DNA from: Atopobium sp. UBA2090
GTDB lineage: Bacteria; Actinomycetota; Coriobacteriia; Coriobacteriales; Atopobiaceae
NCBI GenBank assembly: GCA_002331575.1
Contig: DCZG01000165.1
Span: 43,001 to 62,330 of the forward strand
Length of the DNA: 19,330 nucleotides
Direction of reading: 5' to 3'
Both the position numbers and the translations under genes were made by a program. The notes under the pieces were generated by a model. That model saw only the letters and a program-made list of their open reading frames with translations. It was not told where the DNA came from and searched no databases. Positions 1 to 7,441 of the stretch are shown here, piece by piece (the stretch's first letter is position 1; each line of letters starts with the position of its first letter).

Positions 1-125
1 CGAACCGTAAATTGGGAGACGCCGAACTCCTCCGAAAGGTCCGCGACGAGAACCTTCGGCTTCTGCTTGAGTCTCTCGATAATCTTCTGTTTTCTCTCTT
101 CCGGAAAGAGCTTGTTTTCTGTCAT
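1..125 (-). CDS. DeoR-family transcriptional regulator, N-terminal part
   Basis: Only the first 41 codons are inside the window; the gene runs off the left edge. The peptide starts MTENKLFPEERKQKIIERLK and continues into LSEEFGVSQFTVR. This is the classic DeoR N-terminal winged helix-turn-helix (ER-x-KII-x-L then a VADLSEEFGVS recognition region). The ATG at 123-125 is preceded by GGTGAG, a usable Shine-Dalgarno. It lies downstream of the galactitol-type PTS cluster on the same strand but behind a strong terminator (255-297), so it probably has its own promoter in the AT-rich stretch 126-254. DeoR proteins usually repress neighbouring sugar or polyol operons and sense a phosphorylated intermediate. 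Control of the adjacent cluster is therefore likely but inferred. The effector domain is not visible. Confidence 0.85.
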   Translation of the reverse strand, partial: MTENKLFPEERKQKIIERLKQKPKVLVADLSEEFGVSQFTV

Positions 126-254
126 TTCATCTCACCAAACAGTTGTCAGACCAGCTCATATTGATTCTTGAAATACAGATTTTGTTATAGTGAAAGCATC
201 ATATATATTTTAGCTCAGTCTTAAATGCACAGCGTATAAATTGACAAACATAGC

Positions 255-297
255 AAAAACTAGGGCGCCCCCAGCGCAAATTGCGTCAGGGGCGCCC
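255..297 (-). terminator. Rho-independent terminator after the first Zn-dehydrogenase gene
   Basis: A perfect 9-bp stem (263-271 with 289-297, GGGCGCCCC/GGGGCGCCC) encloses a second small stem (275-279 with 281-285). On the minus strand it is followed by TAGTTTTTGC, giving a T5 run. It sits about 33 bp after the stop codon at 330. It is the only hairpin in the window with a clear T-tract. Confidence 0.85.
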
Positions 298-329
298 GAA
301 GAGCTGCTGCCTAGGCAGCTGCTATCAGC

Positions 330-1379
330 CTAGCCAGGGTACACAATGGCGTTCTTGATCACAGCGCCAGACGCATGCTCGAGAATTGCCTTCTCGGTAT
401 CCTCGATGGGATATTCATTCTGGACGAATATCTCCTCAGGAAACGTCCCCATCTTGAGGAGCTCGAAAGTCGAGTTCACATACATCGGGGTCGTGTGAAA
501 CACTCCCTTGACCGTTAGCTGGGCATAGTGCATGAGGTTCGCATCGAGCTTGACCTCGGAGCCCTTCTTGAGCCCACCGAAAAGAAGCACGAATCCCGCG
601 GGCCTTGCCATGTGCATGGCTGCCTCCCAGACAGAGGGCACGCCAGTCGCCTCGATTGCAACGTCGACGCCACGGCCATCGGGGGTGAGACTCTTGACCG
701 CCGCGATGTTGTCCGGAACCTCGTCGACCTTGACCGTGTCGAAGGCACCAAGCCTCTTGGCGGCATCAAGGCGAGACGCTGACATGTCGCAGGCAATCAC
801 ATGCGCACCACGAAGATAGGACATGCGAACGAAGCCGAGACCAATCGGACCGCAGCCATTGACAACGACGTAGTCGCCGATCTCAATCGGGCAGTTGGCC
901 GTTCCGTACACCGAGCAGGCCATGGGCTCGAGGAGAGCCGCCTGCTTGTAAGACATGCTGTCTGGGAGACGGAACATGTTCATTGCGACGATTGGGGCAG
1001 GAATGAGCTGGTACTCGGCGTACGCCCCGTTTTCGAACTGGTTCTGGATCAAGTGCTCACACATTGATTCATCCCCGCGCTTGCAGTAGTAGCAGTGCCC
1101 GCACGGAGCGGAGTTATGAGCGACGACACGCTCGCCCACGTGAAAGTTCTCGACACCGGAACCGACTGCATACACGATTCCCGATGCCTCGTGGCCGAAA
1201 CCGAAGGGAGGCTCATAGCGATAACCCCGCTTGTACGTCTTTACGTCGGTTCCGCACGTAAGCGTCACCTTGTTCTTGATGACGACCTCGCCCGGTCCGG
1301 GTTCTGGAATGGGAGCCTCCTCTACGCGGATGTCCCCGGGCGAATAGAACATGACCCTCTTCATAGTGCTCTCGCTCAT
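330..1379 (-). CDS. Zinc-dependent medium-chain alcohol/polyol dehydrogenase
   Basis: An NAD(P)-dependent dehydrogenase of the MDR superfamily (threonine/sorbitol/galactitol-1-phosphate dehydrogenase type). Counted from the furthest upstream ATG (1400), the catalytic zinc ligands are C49 (TLTCGTD) and H70-E71 (GFGHEASG). The structural zinc lobe has C100, C103, C106 and C114. The Rossmann motif is NGCGPIGLG. The length of about 350 aa is normal. The start is uncertain among ATG 1400, 1379 and 1364. I chose 1379 because AAGGAG lies 12 nt upstream, while 1400 has no good ribosome site. The MKRVMF start at 1364 fits the family best at the protein level. It is the last gene of the cluster carrying the galactitol-type PTS, so it probably oxidises the imported polyol phosphate or a related polyol to a ketose. 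The exact substrate is unknown. Confidence 0.88.
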   Translation of the reverse strand: MSESTMKRVMFYSPGDIRVEEAPIPEPGPGEVVIKNKVTLTCGTDVKTYKRGYRYEPPFGFGHEASGIVYAVGSGVENFHVGERVVAHNSAPCGHCYYCKRGDESMCEHLIQNQFENGAYAEYQLIPAPIVAMNMFRLPDSMSYKQAALLEPMACSVYGTANCPIEIGDYVVVNGCGPIGLGFVRMSYLRGAHVIACDMSASRLDAAKRLGAFDTVKVDEVPDNIAAVKSLTPDGRGVDVAIEATGVPSVWEAAMHMARPAGFVLLFGGLKKGSEVKLDANLMHYAQLTVKGVFHTTPMYVNSTFELLKMGTFPEEIFVQNEYPIEDTEKAILEHASGAVIKNAIVYPG

Positions 1380-1468
1380 AAGATGCACGTGCTCCTTCAT
1401 TGGATGTCAAATCCCACATAGTCAATGGACGATACGAATGTTCCTCACACCACCTCACCTGGGTGCGA

Positions 1469-1723
1469 TTAGTCCTGGGACGTCTCCCCCTCGGGACGGC
1501 CCGGCTTTTTCCTCGCCTTTCCTGAGAACATCTCCTCGGTAATACCCTTGCTGCGGTATATCTCGGGAATCGGCACGGCTTCAGATGACTTGACAACGAC
1601 ATAGGCCATGACCGCAGCAATTGCGGTTGCCACAAGGCTCTGCGTCGTGAATGCCAGAAAGAGCATGTACGCGTCGATGAGAACCAGTAGACACCAAGCT
1701 ATCGTGCGAATCTTCTCCTGCAT
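1469..1723 (-). CDS. Small two-helix membrane protein of unknown function
   Basis: I do not recognise this 84-aa protein. Residues about 8-24 and 28-46 are hydrophobic and look like two closely spaced membrane helices. A charged tail follows, rich in K, R, P and G (around KARKKPGRPEG). The ATG at 1721-1723 is preceded by AAGGA at an acceptable distance. It lies between the IIC permease gene (stop at 1771, gap 47 bp) and the dehydrogenase gene, on the same strand and evidently in the same operon. It could be an accessory or stability factor for the permease, but nothing in its sequence proves that. Confidence 0.65.
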   Translation of the reverse strand: MQEKIRTIAWCLLVLIDAYMLFLAFTTQSLVATAIAAVMAYVVVKSSEAVPIPEIYRSKGITEEMFSGKARKKPGRPEGETSQD

Positions 1724-1770
1724 GCTCTGTCCTTAGCTCGTCCCAGATACCAAGGCGGACGATTGCATTC

Positions 1771-3135
1771 CTACTTGTTTGCGATCTCGATGCCCATACG
1801 CTCCGCCGCAGCCTTCTCCTCGTTCTTCTGGTTCTTGAAGAAGGGGAAGCAGAGGGCGAAGAAGCCCACGAGCGCACCGATGCCGATGAAGTTGCCACGG
1901 CACGCCTCGACGGCTGCCCAACGAATCTCTGCGATATCCATGCCCCACCAGGCGAGCTGGAGACCATTCGCAGGGAGAGTTCCGCCGACTTCGTTGGCAA
2001 GCTGGGTGAGCATGGGTGCAAAGTCAGAGGCGGACCAGCACAGGATGGGAACCATGAGCCAGGAGATGAGAACCATCTTGCGGAGGTCGCCCTTGCAGGA
2101 CACGAAAGCGGCGGCGCAGACGCAGACGTTCATGAGGTTACCGAACGGGAGGACGGTGTTGCCAGGAAGAACGAGCGCGACGCCGATGGCAACGGGAATC
2201 GTCAGGATGATGGCGACCCAGATCTCGGAGTTGCCCGCGAGAATAGGCCAGTCGAGACCAATGACCATCTCACGTCCTGGGAAACGCTTCTGAACCCAGC
2301 CCTGCGAAGCCTCTGAAATGGGCGTCAGGGCGGTCATGAAGAGCTTGGAAACCATCGGGAAGAGCGTGAGAGCGGTACCGGCCATGACACCAGTTGCCAG
2401 CGCAGCGCTGCCCTGGCCAGCGACAAGACCGATGACCGTGCCGAGAATGAATCCAATGACGTGGTTCTCGCCGAAGATGCCGATCTTCTCCTGCATGGCA
2501 GCGGTGTCAAGCTTGGTCTCCTCGGGGAAGACCTTGTCGAGAAGGCGGGCGATGGGATAGAAGATGATGTTCGAAAGGAACATGGGGTGCGGCATGCCAA
2601 TGCCGGGGCAGCCCGTGAGCTCCTGGATCTGATACTTCGTCGCATCGGAGTTCTTGAGCTCGAGAATGACCTGGATGCCACCAGCAACGAAGCCGGCGAC
2701 GACGCTTCCGGTGACGCAGTAGATCAGGAACGCGGTGAAGCCCTGGTTGGCGACGTTCCACATATCAACGTTCAGGGTGTCCGTCTTGTTGATGAGCAGC
2801 ATGATGACGTTGATGCCGATCTGGATGACGAACATAAGGAAGACATACGGCCAAGACCAGACCAGACTCAGCGCGGGTGACCAGCCCATGTCAAGAGCGG
2901 TGAGTTGAATGCCGGTCGCCTCGACGAACCCCTGAATGGGCTGTCCGACGGACGTCGACATATAGCTGACAACGAGGTTGATGCCGACGATGGCGACGCC
3001 GAGCGTGAGACCCGCAGAGAAGGCCTTCGCAGGCTTCAGGCCAACCACGAGGCCAATCAGGAATACGACCAGGGGCATGAACACCGAGGAGCCGAGATTG
3101 AGGATTGCCTGAAAGACTGTCTGCAATACTTCCAT
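1771..3135 (-). CDS. gatC: PTS galactitol-type transporter subunit IIC
   Basis: The membrane permease of a galactitol-family phosphotransferase system, 454 aa, which matches the family length. The protein is almost entirely hydrophobic, with about ten membrane-spanning stretches beginning near residues 15-32 (VFMPLVVFLIGLVVGLKPAK). It contains the GatC-typical PGIGMPHPMFLSN region and an internal GFILGTVIGLVAGQG segment. The ATG is preceded by GGAGGGAAAT. The gene follows the IIB gene by 28 bp. It imports a polyol while IIB phosphorylates it. Galactitol is the name-giving substrate, but EIIC-Gat proteins also carry other polyols and pentoses. The neighbouring RhaD-type aldolase argues against a standard galactitol pathway. 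Confidence 0.93.
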   Translation of the reverse strand: MEVLQTVFQAILNLGSSVFMPLVVFLIGLVVGLKPAKAFSAGLTLGVAIVGINLVVSYMSTSVGQPIQGFVEATGIQLTALDMGWSPALSLVWSWPYVFLMFVIQIGINVIMLLINKTDTLNVDMWNVANQGFTAFLIYCVTGSVVAGFVAGGIQVILELKNSDATKYQIQELTGCPGIGMPHPMFLSNIIFYPIARLLDKVFPEETKLDTAAMQEKIGIFGENHVIGFILGTVIGLVAGQGSAALATGVMAGTALTLFPMVSKLFMTALTPISEASQGWVQKRFPGREMVIGLDWPILAGNSEIWVAIILTIPVAIGVALVLPGNTVLPFGNLMNVCVCAAAFVSCKGDLRKMVLISWLMVPILCWSASDFAPMLTQLANEVGGTLPANGLQLAWWGMDIAEIRWAAVEACRGNFIGIGALVGFFALCFPFFKNQKNEEKAAAERMGIEIANK

Positions 3136-3163
3136 ATTTCCCTCCGCTGTTATTCGTTCGGTT

Positions 3164-3457
3164 CTATAGGCCGAGCTTTTCCACTATCTGCTTGAAGCAG
3201 GCGTCCGTCCCAACGCCGGTCAGGAACGGCATGCCGTTGATGACGGGGATTGGCGCATCGATGACCTTGCCTCTGACCGGCGTGATTGAGACATAGAGGT
3301 CTGATCCCGCAAAGTAGCTGCTAAGCGATTTGATGTCCACCGGTTCGCACTTCGCCTTGTTTGCCAGACCGGCGTCCTTGAGGCGCGCGTTGATCTTCGA
3401 GGCGACAGTTGCAGATGAGGCAATGCCCCCACCACAAGCAACAATGATCTTCTTCAT
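3164..3457 (-). CDS. gatB: PTS galactitol-type transporter subunit IIB
   Basis: A 97-aa cytoplasmic phosphocarrier. The N-terminus MKKIIVACGGGIASS is the galactitol IIB signature, and Cys8 in the CGGGIASS loop is the expected phosphorylated residue. The open frame extends further upstream to 3652, but that part overlaps the end of the IIA gene and has no protein character. The ATG at 3455-3457 has an excellent GGAGG site, so the short form is chosen. It passes phosphate from IIA to the substrate bound by IIC. The gap to the IIA gene is 89 bp. Confidence 0.93.
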   Translation of the reverse strand: MKKIIVACGGGIASSATVASKINARLKDAGLANKAKCEPVDIKSLSSYFAGSDLYVSITPVRGKVIDAPIPVINGMPFLTGVGTDACFKQIVEKLGL

Positions 3458-3546
3458 GAATACCTCCCTCCATGCATCTCTCAGTTTTCGGCGCGACACA
3501 AAGCTCCTGACAGAAACACCTCGCCAACTCAGTCCGGCAACCGGGA

Positions 3547-4038
3547 CTAGATGACGACGTTCGCAGCCAAGTCGACGATTGCGTCGACGAGCGCACGGGC
3601 ATCGTGCAGCCCTGCAAGCCGTTCCATGGAAGTCGGCTCGGCAAAGAGGCATATCAGCTTCTGAAGAACGGCAAGATACTCGGCGTCACCTTTTGCGACC
3701 AGCATGAACGCCATGTCAATAGGTACGTCCACCTCGCCATCCCCCATCTCCTTGAAATTGACCGGGGTGGCAAGCCTTGCGATGACGATGGCGGGGACAA
3801 CGACGTGGTCCTGCACCATCGCGTGAGGAATCGCGACTTTCAACACCGATGTTGGGAGACCAGTGGGATAGAGGTCTTCTCGCTGGATGACATCCTCCGC
3901 ATAGCCCTCCGTCGCGAACCCCTTCTCAATGGCAACCGCGGCCATCTGCCTGATGAGATCATTACGAGAGCCGGCATGGACGTCAAAGAGCACCGCGTCT
4001 TCGTGGAACAGGTCTGGAAGCGAGACTGAGTGTGCCAT
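3547..4038 (-). CDS. gatA: PTS IIA component (fructose/mannitol/galactitol class)
   Basis: A 163-aa EIIA of the PTS_EIIA_2 fold. The phosphorylated histidine is H72 in VAIPHAM. Typical flanking features are DLYPTGLPTSV upstream and the hydrophobic core DMAFMLVAKGDAEYLAVLQ downstream. The frame can also start at 4086, where TGATG overlaps the aldolase stop codon. However, the ATG at 4038 has AGAGGA just upstream and gives the usual family length, so I prefer it. It receives phosphate from HPr and passes it to the IIB cysteine. It is co-transcribed with the upstream aldolase gene. Confidence 0.9.
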   Translation of the reverse strand: MAHSVSLPDLFHEDAVLFDVHAGSRNDLIRQMAAVAIEKGFATEGYAEDVIQREDLYPTGLPTSVLKVAIPHAMVQDHVVVPAIVIARLATPVNFKEMGDGEVDVPIDMAFMLVAKGDAEYLAVLQKLICLFAEPTSMERLAGLHDARALVDAIVDLAANVVI

Positions 4039-4085
4039 TGGTTCCTCTATGTATGTGTCGGATAGGACCGGGCTGTTCGAGGACA

Positions 4086-4883
4086 TCAGAACGCAGCCGA
4101 GAGACCAAAGTGGGCAGCAAGGTCCTTGAGCTGGCCCTCGTTGATGCAGTGCTTGGGCTTCCCGTTGACCGCGACGTAAACGTGGGCGTTCTTATCGACG
4201 GTCTCGATGAGACCTATCGCCTCGTCGAACGAATCGCCGCTCGAGAAGATGCCGTGATACGGCCAGACGACGATGCGATAGCGCTCCATCTTCTTTGCCG
4301 TGAGAGGTCCGATCTCACCCTCGCCGCAGACCATCCACGGCAGGACGCCGATGCCGTCAGGAAAAACCAGGATGCACTCGGAGTTGAGCGACCAGAGCGT
4401 CTCCGTGAACGACTTCTCGTCAAGGTCGGCAATGGTCGTCATCGCGTTGAGGTACGTCGGGTGCGTATGCATGACGAGCCGATTGCCGGGATTGGAGCCG
4501 AGGCGTGAGGCGTGGCACAGCAGATGTGCAGGGAGCTCGCTCGTGGGGCGACCGACGCCGTTGTCATATCCCCAGAGGATGTCATAGCTGCCCTCGTTGA
4601 CGCGGATGATGCCCATATCGCGTTCGGCGCGTTCGACAATGGTGCGGAACTGTCCGCCCGTTCGTGTGATGAGAAACGACTTCCCGACGAGACCGGCCGT
4701 GTCGTATCCAAACGGCACGCGAACGGGCTGAGCCATGAAGAAGGGCTCGACCTCGGCGATGTCAGCATCACTGAGGAGGTAGCTCATGTTGCCTGCATGA
4801 CATTCGCCCCAGCCGGCCTCCCAGAAGTAATGACACGACGTGACTGCTTCTCTCATGAGCGGTAGATCCAGAATCCCTGCCAT
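4086..4883 (-). CDS. rhaD: Rhamnulose-1-phosphate aldolase-type class II aldolase
   Basis: A zinc-dependent aldolase that, by family, splits a ketose-1-phosphate into dihydroxyacetone phosphate and an aldehyde. Counted from the outer ATG at 4889 (267 aa), the zinc ligands are H141 and H143 (HTHPTYLNAM) and H212 (PYHG), the same positions as in E. coli RhaD. The catalytic glutamate is E118 in TSELPAH. Two ATGs are 6 nt apart; AGAAGG is well spaced only from the inner one (4883), so I use that. The first gene after its own promoter (4971-4998), it is followed without a gap by the IIA gene. No rhamnose isomerase or rhamnulokinase is in the window, so its physiological substrate may not be rhamnulose-1-phosphate. 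FucA- or AraD-like alternatives are less likely because of the RhaD-like length and spacing. Confidence 0.87.
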   Translation of the reverse strand: MAGILDLPLMREAVTSCHYFWEAGWGECHAGNMSYLLSDADIAEVEPFFMAQPVRVPFGYDTAGLVGKSFLITRTGGQFRTIVERAERDMGIIRVNEGSYDILWGYDNGVGRPTSELPAHLLCHASRLGSNPGNRLVMHTHPTYLNAMTTIADLDEKSFTETLWSLNSECILVFPDGIGVLPWMVCGEGEIGPLTAKKMERYRIVVWPYHGIFSSGDSFDEAIGLIETVDKNAHVYVAVNGKPKHCINEGQLKDLAAHFGLSAAF

Positions 4884-4933
4884 TTCCATCCCTTCTCATC
4901 TGCACAAATATTGAACGTATTGTGATTGATTAT

Positions 4934-4963
4934 CTACTTTCATCTACTTTTGTCTATACCTAT
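4934..4963. promoter_or_regulatory. Three 10-bp direct repeats, candidate repressor operator
   Basis: The plus strand reads CTACTTTCAT, CTACTTTTGT and CTATACCTAT back to back, with an exact 10-bp period. The block lies just downstream of the -10 element of the aldolase promoter, where a bound repressor would block initiation. Similar units occur upstream of the DHA kinase gene (6934-6974). Direct repeats about one helical turn apart fit DeoR-type regulators. Assignment to the DeoR protein at the left edge is inference. Confidence 0.55.
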
Positions 4964-4970
4964 CTTGGTT

Positions 4971-4998
4971 AATTTAGCGTACGGTAGATAAATGTCAA
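4971..4998 (-). promoter_or_regulatory. Sigma-70-type promoter of the aldolase-PTS operon
   Basis: On the minus strand TTGACA (4993-4998, perfect -35) is separated by 16 bp from TAAATT (4971-4976, 4 of 6 matches to TATAAT). It lies 82-115 bp upstream of the aldolase start and inside the 225-bp gap after the kinase gene. Confidence 0.6.
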
Positions 4999-5108
4999 TC
5001 ATCGGTAGTGCTGTCGCGGATGTCCTGGCGAATCTCGACTCACACCAAAGAGCATCTACGGACCAACGGCTCCGCAGTGAACGTACGTAGAGAATGCCGT
5101 GTGTTCTC

Positions 5109-6863
5109 CTACTCAATTGACCTTGCAATATCGGAAAAGATAGTTCCGAGGGCGAATGCACCCGCGTCGGGATAGCCGATGCTGCGTTCTCCGACGGTTC
5201 CCGCACGGCCCATGCGGGCGACGATCTGTTCCGTCGCCTTCGCTCCTTCCACGGCAGCCAGAGCTCCGACACGAAGGGCGGTCCTGACGTCGACACCTCT
5301 TTCTGCGGAATCACGTAACGAGTCCGCGCAGGGAACGAGAGCATCGATGAGGGTCTTATCGCCCACGGCGGCACCTCGGCCGAACGAGCGCTCGCCTGTC
5401 TTCTGGATTCCGACGACAGCGGCCTGCATAAGACAAGCGAATTCCGATAACGAAAGCTCGACTTTGTCTCCAGCGCATTTTCCAGCAGCATGGAAGGCGG
5501 AGCCCCATATTGGGCCAGAAGCCCCGCCACAATACTCCATGATCACGAGCGAGCAACCACAGAGGAAGTCACCAATGCTCGTGGTGTGATGTTGGATGAG
5601 GTCTTCCCACTCGGATTGTAGTTGACGGAAACCCTTTGCGACGCTCATGCCAAAGTCACCGTCGCCCGCATGGGAGTCAAGCTCACAGAAGGCGACCTCG
5701 TTCTCGATAACACAACACCCCATCCTGTCAACCATGTGGACTATGTTCCCAAGGCTGAGGCGCTCACCCTCGAGTACCGCGGTCTCTGGACTGGGTGCGG
5801 ACAGATGGTCAGGAGACAAGACCGAATCCTCAGGCGGGATGACGTCACAGAAAGAAGTGGCTGGCACTGCCCCCGTAACCTTGAATGCATTCGCGTCAGC
5901 AGGGGCATCGATGAGGGATCGTAGGTGGTCGGTCATCTTCATGAGAGTGACGGACGCGCCGAGCATGTCAATGCTTGTCATGTAGTTACCCACGAACGTG
6001 CGATGCACGGAAATGCCGTGCTCATCAAGAACCCGCCGAACCGACGTATTGAGGACGAAGAGCTCCATGAGAGGTGTCGAGCCGAACCCGTTCACCATGA
6101 CGGTGACATCATTGACTCCCGAGGTGCCAAACTCTCCGAGAAGGGCTTCGACCGTGCGGCTCGCAAGCTCATCCGCCGTAGCAGACTTCTCGCGCCTTAT
6201 CCCTGGCTCTCCATGAATGCCGACGCCGTACTCCATCTCGTCCTCAGCGATATCGAAAGTCGGAGTGCCCTTTGCGGGCACCGTGCATGAGCTCAGCGCG
6301 AAACCGATGGTCTTCAGGTTGGCAATTGCCTCCTCGGCGGCTGCCTTTACTCCGGCGAGTGACTCGCCTGCTTCGGCAGCTGCGCCGGCGACTTTATGGA
6401 CGAGCACCGTGCCCGCCACGCCGCGACGGCCAACCGTGTACAGGCTGTCTTGCACAGCGATATCGTCGTCGACCTTAACGAAATCGACGTCGATGCCATC
6501 CTCCCTGGCGAGCTCGGCGGCGTTCGTGAAATTCATCACGTCGCCCGAATAGTTCTTTATGATCAGCAGCGTGCCCTTTTCGCTCCTTGCCGCCTTGATC
6601 GCCTCGTAGACCTGAACCTGAGATGGCGAGGCGAACACATCTCCGCAGACGGCGACATCGAGCATGCCCCTCCCAACATAGCCGGCATGGGCTGGTTCAT
6701 GTCCTGACCCACCGCCGGAGATGAGGGTGACCTTGTCCTGGGCGATCTCGCGCTTCTTCACGAAATGGTAGGTGCGGTCGAACTCGAGCTCGGGATATGC
6801 GAGCGCGATGCCTGCGCCCATCTCTGAGACGACGTCCTCTGGTCGATTGATAATCTTCTTCAA
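5109..6863 (-). CDS. dhaKL: Dihydroxyacetone kinase, DhaK-DhaL fusion
   Basis: A 584-aa ATP-dependent dihydroxyacetone kinase with both domains in one chain. The DhaK domain covers residues about 1-330: GGGSGHEP at 50-57, D108 in NYSGD, and substrate-binding H217 in GIHGEPG. The nucleotide-binding DhaL domain covers about 375-584: DGDFG at 401-405, GGASGPIWG and RSIGYPDAGA. Homology starts exactly at a TTG codon (6861-6863, M/L-KKIINRPEDVV), with a G-rich weak ribosome site. The frame stays open upstream to ATG 6992, but that part reads through the operator region. The family product is DHAP. Some relatives phosphorylate erythrulose or other ketoses, so the substrate could differ here. An ATP-dependent fusion contrasts with the split PTS-dependent DhaKLM type. 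Confidence 0.92.
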   Translation of the reverse strand: MKKIINRPEDVVSEMGAGIALAYPELEFDRTYHFVKKREIAQDKVTLISGGGSGHEPAHAGYVGRGMLDVAVCGDVFASPSQVQVYEAIKAARSEKGTLLIIKNYSGDVMNFTNAAELAREDGIDVDFVKVDDDIAVQDSLYTVGRRGVAGTVLVHKVAGAAAEAGESLAGVKAAAEEAIANLKTIGFALSSCTVPAKGTPTFDIAEDEMEYGVGIHGEPGIRREKSATADELASRTVEALLGEFGTSGVNDVTVMVNGFGSTPLMELFVLNTSVRRVLDEHGISVHRTFVGNYMTSIDMLGASVTLMKMTDHLRSLIDAPADANAFKVTGAVPATSFCDVIPPEDSVLSPDHLSAPSPETAVLEGERLSLGNIVHMVDRMGCCVIENEVAFCELDSHAGDGDFGMSVAKGFRQLQSEWEDLIQHHTTSIGDFLCGCSLVIMEYCGGASGPIWGSAFHAAGKCAGDKVELSLSEFACLMQAAVVGIQKTGERSFGRGAAVGDKTLIDALVPCADSLRDSAERGVDVRTALRVGALAAVEGAKATEQIVARMGRAGTVGERSIGYPDAGAFALGTIFSDIARSIE

Positions 6864-6933
6864 AGCACGGCCCCCATCCCGACAGAGCCACAAGGACTGA
6901 CTCCGCCGACATTGGAGTCCTCCTGAATCGTGG

Positions 6934-6974
6934 CTACTTTTATCTTTGTTACATTCTTCTTTATCTAGTTTTAA
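6934..6974. promoter_or_regulatory. CTACTTTTAT-type repeats upstream of the DHA kinase gene
   Basis: The plus strand holds CTACTTTTAT (6934-6943), CTTTGTTACA (6944-6953) and, further on, CTAGTTTTAA (6965-6974). These resemble the 10-bp repeats at 4934-4963 before the aldolase gene. The block lies in the kinase leader, 71-111 bp upstream of the TTG start. It may be the second operator of the same regulator. The units are less regular here. Confidence 0.4.
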
Positions 6975-7180
6975 CTGACTATTCGAAGGCATATGAAGAT
7001 TATCAGAGATATTCGCGTCCTAGAAAAGAAGACTTTGAGTGGATGAAAAGAGACCGCAGACGGCAAGAGACCGTTCACACGTCCAAGGAGAAGCTCGATG
7101 TGAAAGGAGCGCTGGGAAGGGCAGCCCTCCTCGATAGCATCAAGTAGCAATAGAGAGGTATCTGGATGCTCAAACGCGCT
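6975..7180. other. Gene-free stretch upstream of the DHA kinase gene
   Basis: Together with 7212-7441 this forms a gap of almost 600 bp between the kinase and GntR genes. It must hold the kinase promoter. GATAAT at about 7000 on the minus strand is a possible -10 element, but no convincing -35 precedes it. A 34-codon plus-strand frame (7043-7147) is present; it has only a weak GAGTGG ribosome site and is not called as a gene. Confidence 0.4.
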
Positions 7181-7211
7181 CGCGGGGTGGTGACCTTGGC
7201 ACCACCCCGCG
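7181..7211 (-). terminator. Hairpin terminator downstream of the GntR gene
   Basis: A perfect 12-bp GC-rich stem (CGCGGGGTGGTG at 7181-7192 with CACCACCCCGCG at 7200-7211) has a 7-nt loop. There is no T-run on either strand. It lies 230 bp beyond the GntR stop codon and before the kinase leader, so it probably separates the two units. Confidence 0.65.
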
Positions 7212-7372
7212 TGGAAATACCGTGCCAGAGGCAGAAGAGCCGCCTCGCAGGCATTCGGAATCAGTTGAACCAGCTGGCACGCGTTTGAATCAGCCGAAGA
7301 GCAAGCCGCTCGGGTGCATCCGTCTCGTGCCCCTCAGAGTCATCCGTCTGCTTCATCGGCCTCGCGCTCGCC

Positions 7373-7414
7373 CGCGTGTTCACCGATAAGCGCTGGCGCT
7401 ACTGCAGCTAACGG
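7373..7414 (+). repeat. 42-bp repeat, copy 1 (possible transposase-tail remnant)
   Basis: This block matches 14688-14729 at 39 of 42 positions, in the same orientation. Read on the plus strand it encodes R-V-F-T-D-K-R-W-R-Y-C-S and then a TAA stop. The differences from copy 2 are F/L, a silent GAT/GAC, and TAA/TAG, which looks like coding constraint. Upstream in this frame there is a stop codon at 7286-7288 and no recognisable protein. It starts 27 bp after the GntR stop codon. Confidence 0.6.
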
Positions 7415-7441
7415 ACACGAGAAATGGACGCCCCGCTGTCC

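Noticed and set aside
306..319. Perfect 14-bp palindrome GCTGCCTAGGCAGC after the first dehydrogenase gene
   Set aside because: It has no loop and lies next to a much better terminator, so it probably has no separate role.
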